The notes under the pieces are model-generated. The model was not told the DNA's origin, searched no databases, and saw only the letters and a list, made by a program, of their open reading frames with translations. Shown here piece after piece: positions 59,943-64,000 of a DNA stretch of 64,000 nucleotides. The position numbers and the translations under genes are program-made. Every line of letters starts with the position of its first letter. Position 1 is the stretch's first letter. Source of the stretch: Candidatus Poseidonia sp. (GTDB lineage Archaea > Thermoplasmatota > Poseidoniia > Poseidoniales > Poseidoniaceae); NCBI GenBank assembly GCA_016778305.1, contig JADHPT010000001.1, positions 221,676 through 285,675 on the forward strand, in the 5' to 3' direction.

Positions 59943-60794
59943 TCACTGTCCGTACACGTAGAAGCCTTGACCGGATTTTCTACCAAGTTTTCCTTCATCC
60001 ACCATCTGGATCAGGAGGGGAGCAGGCGCGTACTTCTCTGTGCCAAAACCTTCGTGAAGGACGTTCATGATGTGAAGCACGGTATCGTTTCCAATGAGGT
60101 CAGAGAGGGCCAGAGGGCCAATGGGGTGGTTCATTCCGAGTTTCATGATGCCGTCGATGGCTTCAGGCTCGGCCACACCTTCCTGAAGGGTCAAGATGGC
60201 TTCGTTGATCATTGGGCACAGAATTCGGTTGGAGACAAAGCCCGGAGCATCGTTGCATGAAAGAGCAGTCTTGCCCATCGTTTCTGCCGCTTTCACAACG
60301 GCTTGATTCGTTGCTTCACTTGTGTCGTCTCCGTTAATGATTTCAACGAGTTTCATGATGGGGACTGGATTCATGAAGTGCATGCCGATGACCTTGTCAG
60401 GGCGTTGAGTCGCCTGAGCAATCGTCGAAATGGAAATTGAGGAGGTATTGGATGCGAGAATGGTTTCTGGTTTGCAGAGGCCATCTAACTCCGAGAAAAT
60501 ACTGGTTTTCAACTCGAGGATTTCAGGGACTGCTTCGACCACGAGGTCGCAGTCTGCGCACGCCGAACGATCGGTTCCAGTCACGATCCGTGCAAGAGCT
60601 GAATCTGCTTCCTCCTGGGTCATGCGTTCCTTACTGACGAGTTTACCGAGTGAAAATTGAATCGTTCCGAGGCCTTTGTCAACATATTCGTCTTTGATGT
60701 CAACCATCACCACGTCATAGCCCGCACAGGCTGCAACCTGCGCGATGCCGTTACCCATTTGCCCCGCTCCGATGACACCAATCTTCTGAATCAT
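59943..60794 (-). CDS. hbd: 3-hydroxybutyryl-CoA dehydrogenase
   Basis: This single-function 3-hydroxyacyl-CoA dehydrogenase oxidises L-3-hydroxyacyl-CoA with NAD+, in beta-oxidation or the reverse, butyrate-type, direction. The product is 283 residues, the family norm. The Rossmann loop is [14 protein letters not shown], and the catalytic His is in [25 protein letters not shown] and [10 protein letters not shown] are also family marks, ending [16 protein letters not shown] at 60794. Bacterial-looking but widespread in planktonic archaea. Confidence 0.96.
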   Translation of the reverse strand: MIQKIGVIGAGQMGNGIAQVAACAGYDVVMVDIKDEYVDKGLGTIQFSLGKLVSKERMTQEEADSALARIVTGTDRSACADCDLVVEAVPEILELKTSIFSELDGLCKPETILASNTSSISISTIAQATQRPDKVIGMHFMNPVPIMKLVEIINGDDTSEATNQAVVKAAETMGKTALSCNDAPGFVSNRILCPMINEAILTLQEGVAEPEAIDGIMKLGMNHPIGPLALSDLIGNDTVLHIMNVLHEGFGTEKYAPAPLLIQMVDEGKLGRKSGQGFYVYGQ

Positions 60795-60851
60795 ATGCTC
60801 ACTTATTTACCACCAACAGCAATACGTTCATGAAGATGCGTGTGAGAAATT

Positions 60852-61331
60852 ATGGTGACGGAAGAAGAAGTAAAAGTTCGTCGGCGAGTCTCTTGCATGG
60901 TCGAAATCCTTTGCCCCCACTGTGAGGAAGAAATTGCACTGGATGACGATGCATCGGGAGAATTTTCATGCCCTCATTGCGATGGAGATTTCGAATGGAA
61001 CGTTGACGAGGAGGATTCCAGCGGGGACCTCAACGGTGTTACTTTTGATGCATCAAGCATCAAACCGATTGCCGTTGTCCAAGGTGTCATCGTGGGCATC
61101 TCATTCATCGTCGTGTTGATGTGCTTTACGGCGGACCCGTTGTACACACTTTCAATCGAGGATGATGAGTGGTTGTATTCTGCAGACACGATGACGGTCC
61201 AACCTGATCTAGAGATCTATGGTATGAGTGGAACGGAGGACTACAGTACATATATCGATCATCTAACCAAACAAAACGAAGAATGCGTCACCTACCTAGG
61301 AGAAAAAAATGCGACGGAATTGACGGGATGA
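60852..61331 (+). CDS. Zinc-ribbon membrane protein, N-terminal part of a frame-split gene
   Basis: The frame is 159 residues from the ATG at 60852 (GTGAG 6 bases upstream) and ends at a TGA at 61331. Residues about 20-45 form a zinc ribbon (LCPHC...SCPHC), an acidic stretch follows, and one TM segment (about 72-92, VVQGVIVGISFIVVLMC) leads to an extracytoplasmic region that stops after EECVTYLGEKNATELTG. The TM topology and a Cys near the end suggest that the next frame, -1 to this one, is its natural continuation. The two frames join in an A7 run. Family not recognised. Confidence 0.55.
   Translation: MVTEEEVKVRRRVSCMVEILCPHCEEEIALDDDASGEFSCPHCDGDFEWNVDEEDSSGDLNGVTFDASSIKPIAVVQGVIVGISFIVVLMCFTADPLYTLSIEDDEWLYSADTMTVQPDLEIYGMSGTEDYSTYIDHLTKQNEECVTYLGEKNATELTG
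61304..61310 (+). other. Candidate -1 frameshift site (A AAA AAT)
   Basis: In the frame of the upstream gene the codons are GAA AAA AAT, so A-AAA-AAT is a canonical X-XXY-YYZ slippery heptamer inside an A7 run at 61303-61309. A -1 shift here would continue as GEKKCDGIDGMIEAM into the next frame without a stop. A one-base assembly or sequencing indel in the homopolymer is an equally simple explanation, and so is plain ATGA-coupled translation of two proteins (ATG 61328, TGA 61329-61331). Confidence 0.4.
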
Positions 61332-61711
61332 TCGAAGCCATGGAGGGATGGGATTCTGCTGGCAACACCTACCAATTTTTCACGTTGATTGCGTTAATTT
61401 CGGTGATGTTAATGCCCATCTTGAGTTTGATGTTTATGCTCTATGAGAGGAATGTGATCGATATGCCAGTGAAAGCGGCTGTTGTGGTCCATTTTTCAGG
61501 CAGAGGCGCCTATTATTTCGGATGCTTCATGTGGTTCTTAGCCATCATCCTTCACATGATTCTCGCACCGGAAGCTTCGGGTCCAATAGGTATGGGTCAA
61601 TTCGACGTCGGCATGTTTGGTTACGCAGGTGCCTTTTGGTTCGGGCTGGTCATGAGCATCCTTGCGCCAATCGTCCATGCAGGGCTGTATTTTGTTCCTC
61701 AAGACAATTGA
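61328..61711 (+). CDS. Membrane protein, C-terminal part of the frame-split gene
   Basis: The open frame runs from about 61283 to 61711; the ATG at 61328 overlaps the upstream stop as ATGA. From there the product is 127 residues with three TM segments (FFTLIALISVMLMPILSLMFML, YFGCFMWFLAIILHMILA, FGYAGAFWFGLVMSILAPIVHAGLYFV). A cytoplasmic loop (YERNVIDMPVKAAVV) follows the first. Read as one protein with the preceding frame, topology would be zinc ribbon inside, TM, outside loop, TM, loop, TM, TM, which is coherent. Function unknown. It ends 4 bases before a tRNA gene on the other strand. Confidence 0.6.
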   Translation: MIEAMEGWDSAGNTYQFFTLIALISVMLMPILSLMFMLYERNVIDMPVKAAVVVHFSGRGAYYFGCFMWFLAIILHMILAPEASGPIGMGQFDVGMFGYAGAFWFGLVMSILAPIVHAGLYFVPQDN

Positions 61712-61715
61712 GAGG

Positions 61716-61788
61716 TAGCCCGACTCGGATTCGAACCGAGGTCGGCGGGACCAAAACCCACCATGATGGACCCCTACACTATCGGGCT
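61716..61788 (-). tRNA. tRNA-Gln (anticodon TTG)
   Basis: On the minus strand the acceptor stem is AGCCCGA/TCGGGCT, followed by a D arm GTG...CAT, an anticodon stem GTGGG/CCCGC with one wobble, the loop TTTTGGT with anticodon TTG after T33, a 4-base variable region and a T arm CTCGG-TTCGAAT-CCGAG. Discriminator A; no CCA encoded and no intron. It reads CAA. Confidence 0.93.
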
Positions 61789-61835
61789 GTGTGAGTCGGA
61801 CGGAGCGGTCCCGCTTTTTGTTCTTGTCGGCTCGT

Positions 61836-62303
61836 TCAGTCGCCCAACAAAGGATGGTCTCCGAGAGTTTTCCGAGCACTTTCAACAAAATCACCGAGGT
61901 CAATTCCACTCGATTCTTCATAAATTCCAGCCTGAAGCGCCATATCCAATTTATCCATTTGATGAACAAAGCGCGATTCAGGGCTTCGATTCGCTTCGTA
62001 TTCTTCAAAGATGTCCAGCCACTGCGGAGCAAGTGATTTCATTGCCCCATGCTCATCCTCAGCCTTCGTACTTCGGTCATCGTGAGGCGTCAAGTCACCA
62101 ACAATTATTTCGGGTAAATCGTGGAGTAAACAGAGTTTCAGCACCTTAACCAAATCCAATTCCGGTGGGCATAAGCGCAATGCAAGTACCGCCATGCCCC
62201 ACGAATGTGCTGCTACAGATTCGGGGTCGTTCACACCGGCGTCCAGCCACCCTTGGCGTTTGACATCTTTTAGTTGCAGAAGTTGCCTCAGTTCCTCTCG
62301 CAT
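61836..62303 (-). CDS. HD-domain hydrolase (YfbR/5'-deoxynucleotidase-like)
   Basis: The product is 155 residues. The metal-binding HD pattern is complete: His in VAAHSWGMAVLAL, HD in CLLHDLPEIIVGDLTPHD, and a downstream Asp in QMDKLDMALQA. The EIIVGDLTP segment after the HD pair is typical of YfbR-like nucleotidases that cleave deoxyribonucleoside 5'-monophosphates. The start is an ATG at 62303. It is divergent from the AlkA-like gene by 50 bases. Confidence 0.87.
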   Translation of the reverse strand: MREELRQLLQLKDVKRQGWLDAGVNDPESVAAHSWGMAVLALRLCPPELDLVKVLKLCLLHDLPEIIVGDLTPHDDRSTKAEDEHGAMKSLAPQWLDIFEEYEANRSPESRFVHQMDKLDMALQAGIYEESSGIDLGDFVESARKTLGDHPLLGD

Positions 62304-62353
62304 GATGGTGGCTTGATGCAGGAGTTCAAAACCTCATCTGCCTTCTAACAAGC

Positions 62354-62965
62354 ATGGGCGGACGTATTCCATCGTGGTGGGATAAAGCGCATGCCTTTCT
62401 ACTCGAGGATGAACTCCTCGGACCAATTGTTGAGAAATACGGACCTGAGGGCATTACCAGTCGTGACGACCTCTTTCAAACACTGATTCGTTCCATCGTA
62501 GGCCAACAAATTTCAGTCACAGCAGCCGATGCCATTTGGGGTCGTCTCATCGATCATCTCGGTTCACCGACACCCGAAGCCGTACGTGCAACCGACGAAG
62601 CAAGCATCGCAGCATGCGGGATCACCCGGCCAAAAGCGAGTTACATCATGGGCCTGGCAAGGGATTGCGAACAATTGATGAACCAACCTTGGGATGAGAT
62701 GGATGATGCTGCCATCATGAAGCATCTCATCGGATTTCGCGGCATAGGACCGTGGACTGCCGAGATGATGCTGATGTTCCATTTCCTTCGTCCTGACATC
62801 TTCAGTTTGGGAGACATTGGTTTAATTCGTGGCACACAACGCTTGGTACCAGATGCAGAAACCAAAGAAGATGTGGGCGCCATAGCCGAACGTTGGATGC
62901 CCTACAGAACTGCTGCTGCATGGTACCTCTGGCGGATTCTTGACCCAGTGCCCGTTGAGTATTAA
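62354..62965 (+). CDS. alkA: DNA-3-methyladenine glycosylase (AlkA-like, HhH-GPD)
   Basis: HhH-GPD glycosylases remove alkylated bases from DNA. The product is 203 residues, shorter than E. coli AlkA and lacking its N-terminal TBP-like domain, as in many archaeal and yeast MAG-type enzymes. Visible are TLIRSIVGQQISVTAADAIWGRL, the helix-hairpin-helix LIGFRGIGPWTAEMML, and the catalytic Asp in FSLGDIGLIRG. Intact catalytic residues imply activity. Confidence 0.93.
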   Translation: MGGRIPSWWDKAHAFLLEDELLGPIVEKYGPEGITSRDDLFQTLIRSIVGQQISVTAADAIWGRLIDHLGSPTPEAVRATDEASIAACGITRPKASYIMGLARDCEQLMNQPWDEMDDAAIMKHLIGFRGIGPWTAEMMLMFHFLRPDIFSLGDIGLIRGTQRLVPDAETKEDVGAIAERWMPYRTAAAWYLWRILDPVPVEY

Positions 62966-62994
62966 TCACGAACGAAGGTTTGACATGGAGGGAC

Positions 62995-63936
62995 ATGTCT
63001 CCCCGATTTGTGTCAGAAGACCCTTTGTCCCCTCGTCAGCCCCCGGCAAATTTCGCTGAACGACTGAGTCAAACGGGTGCCAAGATTTCCGACTTATCAA
63101 AAAAAGCCGCCGCTGCAACCAAACAAGCAGTTGGAAAAGTTGCTGATGCCAGCAAGGATGCGGTTGCAAAAACCAACGAAGCCGTGAGTCAACGTGCTGA
63201 AGCAAAGCGCGAGAAGAAAGAGGAAAAACTCACTCAAAAGATTGAGGAGACAAAAGCGGGACTCAAAGATGATGGTTTCATTGACATCGCTCCGGCCATG
63301 ATTACATTGCCCGAATTCGAAGAAGAGCGCATGGCATTGATGGGTGAAGAACATGCCATCTTGGTCGATCTTGTTGACCACATGCACGCACTCTCACAAC
63401 GCGTGGACCAGTTAGAACACACTTACCGTGCTCTGGCAATTGAGGAAACCAAAGGCCTGCAAGTCAAAGATGCTGAGGTGGCTTCAACCAACGACCCTCC
63501 TGTTACAGGACAAGGCATGACCTCCGCACTCAGCCTGCTGGGAGCGTCATTGGTTTGGGTCGTTCTTCTCACGGGGATGGACCGCTACATTTCTTCTGAA
63601 GGGCTGATGATTTTCACGAGCTATCCCGCAGAGATTCCTGTTTGGGGGATTGGAGCAGGTACCTGGTTGATGTTTGTAATTCACAAGTTGGGCAATGCTG
63701 CACCATTTCTTCGCGTTTCAACTCCAATGCTCATTCAAACCGGGTTAGCAGTATCAATCACCACCATGATGGCTCTATTGTTGACTGATGACACCATCTC
63801 GACGATGTCGGGTGTTTGGACATGGGGCACCGCCATTGCTGTAGCAGTACTTGTATCATCTAGCCTTATTGCGAGCGCATGGCGTAATACAAAGCAGATT
63901 CTAAGCCCGAACGAAACGGTTGAACTCATCGGTTGA
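62995..63936 (+). CDS. Membrane protein with amphipathic-helix N-domain
   Basis: The product is 313 residues from the ATG at 62995, with GGAGGGAC just upstream; the longer TTG start has no such site. Residues about 20-90 are rich in Ala, Lys, Glu and Gln in heptad-like order (SKKAAAATKQAVGKVADASKDAVAKTNEAV), resembling apolipoprotein- or LEA-type amphipathic helices, followed by basic EKREKKEEK. A coiled segment (HMHALSQRVDQLEHTY) precedes four C-terminal TM segments from about residue 178. Function unknown; the N-domain may lie along the membrane or bind a partner. Confidence 0.65.
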   Translation: MSPRFVSEDPLSPRQPPANFAERLSQTGAKISDLSKKAAAATKQAVGKVADASKDAVAKTNEAVSQRAEAKREKKEEKLTQKIEETKAGLKDDGFIDIAPAMITLPEFEEERMALMGEEHAILVDLVDHMHALSQRVDQLEHTYRALAIEETKGLQVKDAEVASTNDPPVTGQGMTSALSLLGASLVWVVLLTGMDRYISSEGLMIFTSYPAEIPVWGIGAGTWLMFVIHKLGNAAPFLRVSTPMLIQTGLAVSITTMMALLLTDDTISTMSGVWTWGTAIAVAVLVSSSLIASAWRNTKQILSPNETVELIG

Positions 63937-64000
63937 TGGCTTCACCGTCTTTGAAAAGATCACGAGTGATGTTCTTTTGATGAGATTCAAGCGTACCTCC
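63926..64000 (-). CDS. Possible 3' end of a gene entering from the right
   Basis: Reading leftwards from the window edge there is an open frame of 24 codons ending in TGA at 63926-63928, with the translated end TRDLFKDGEAINR. Amino-acid composition looks coding and its overlap with the convergent stop at 63936 (11 bases) follows the pattern elsewhere in the window. Too short for any family call. Confidence 0.35.
   Translation of the reverse strand, partial: GGTLESHQKNITRDLFKDGEAINR

Noticed and set aside
1..64000. CRISPR array, transposase, integrase or prophage genes
   Set aside because: I looked for regularly spaced repeats, paired inverted termini and transposase-type frames and saw none; nearly all sequence is accounted for by ordinary genes and two tRNAs.

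Overview
The window looks like a contiguous piece of a marine planktonic euryarchaeal chromosome, most likely Marine Group II (Candidatus Poseidoniales, Thermoplasmatota). The evidence is gene content and order. There is an archaeal str-type cluster (S12, S7, EF-2), the archaeal proteasome/exosome superoperon (psmA, SBDS, Rrp4, Rrp41, Rrp42, L37Ae, Pcc1, prefoldin beta, DHH), RFC large subunit, TiaS, TrmY, Dph6, aIF5A, SRP54 and archaeal-type GlyRS and ProRS. These sit beside genes of bacterial flavour (glutathione S-transferase-like, OYE, 3-hydroxybutyryl-CoA dehydrogenase, OPT and UMF1 transporters). The Marine Group II placement is an inference; no rRNA gene is present to confirm it. Coding density is very high: after start correction no gap exceeds about 300 bases, and many convergent neighbours overlap at their 3' ends.

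Layout. 1-3.4 kb: end of a tRNA 2'-phosphotransferase, a zinc-ribbon protein, isopentenyl phosphate kinase, and a single gene fusing type I IPP isomerase to a geranylgeranyl-PP-type prenyl synthase. 3.3-7.7 kb (minus): S12, S7, a DsrE-like protein, EF-2 and a MOSC protein. 7.8-10.5 kb (plus): a UbiD decarboxylase, possibly the archaeal mevalonate-pathway enzyme, then a helical-repeat protein and a Nudix hydrolase. 10.5-17.2 kb (minus): the proteasome/exosome superoperon. 17.4-24.8 kb: Dph6, PurB, small membrane proteins, a RecA-like protein lacking the Walker lysine, TiaS, a GmhB-like HAD phosphatase, an archaeosortase and a GST-like protein. 25-35 kb: OYE-family oxidoreductase, tRNA-Arg(CCG), a 1.2-kilo-residue mosaic surface protein and a 1760-residue Lhr helicase. 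35-43.7 kb: ferredoxin, GlyRS, RfcL, TrkH/TrkA and a membrane-bound transglutaminase-like protein. 43.7-50.5 kb: a membrane protein, ArsA/GET3 ATPase next to SRP54, ProRS and three small membrane proteins. 50.5-59 kb: CoaBC, TrmY, SurE, an EamA transporter, an OPT transporter, a UMF1-type MFS protein and aIF5A. 59-64 kb: SDR plus 3-hydroxybutyryl-CoA dehydrogenase, a zinc-ribbon membrane protein split by a -1 frame change, tRNA-Gln(TTG), an HD hydrolase, an AlkA-like glycosylase, an amphipathic-helix membrane protein, and probably the end of one more gene.

How the genes connect. Isopentenyl phosphate kinase, the isomerase-synthase fusion and possibly UbiD cover the late steps of archaeal lipid isoprenoid synthesis. 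EF-2 (with its diphthamide histidine) and Dph6, aIF5A (with its hypusine lysine), TiaS, TrmY and KEOPS Pcc1 are translation factors and RNA- or protein-modification genes. GET3-like ATPase and SRP54 are adjacent membrane-targeting GTPase/ATPase genes. The archaeosortase, mosaic surface protein, transglutaminase-like protein and many small TM proteins concern the cell surface. I see no CRISPR array, insertion sequence, prophage or clear defence island. The most unusual items are the isoprenoid fusion, the orphan archaeosortase, the frame-split membrane protein, the non-canonical (CTG) start inferred for TrmY, and the degenerate RecA-like protein.
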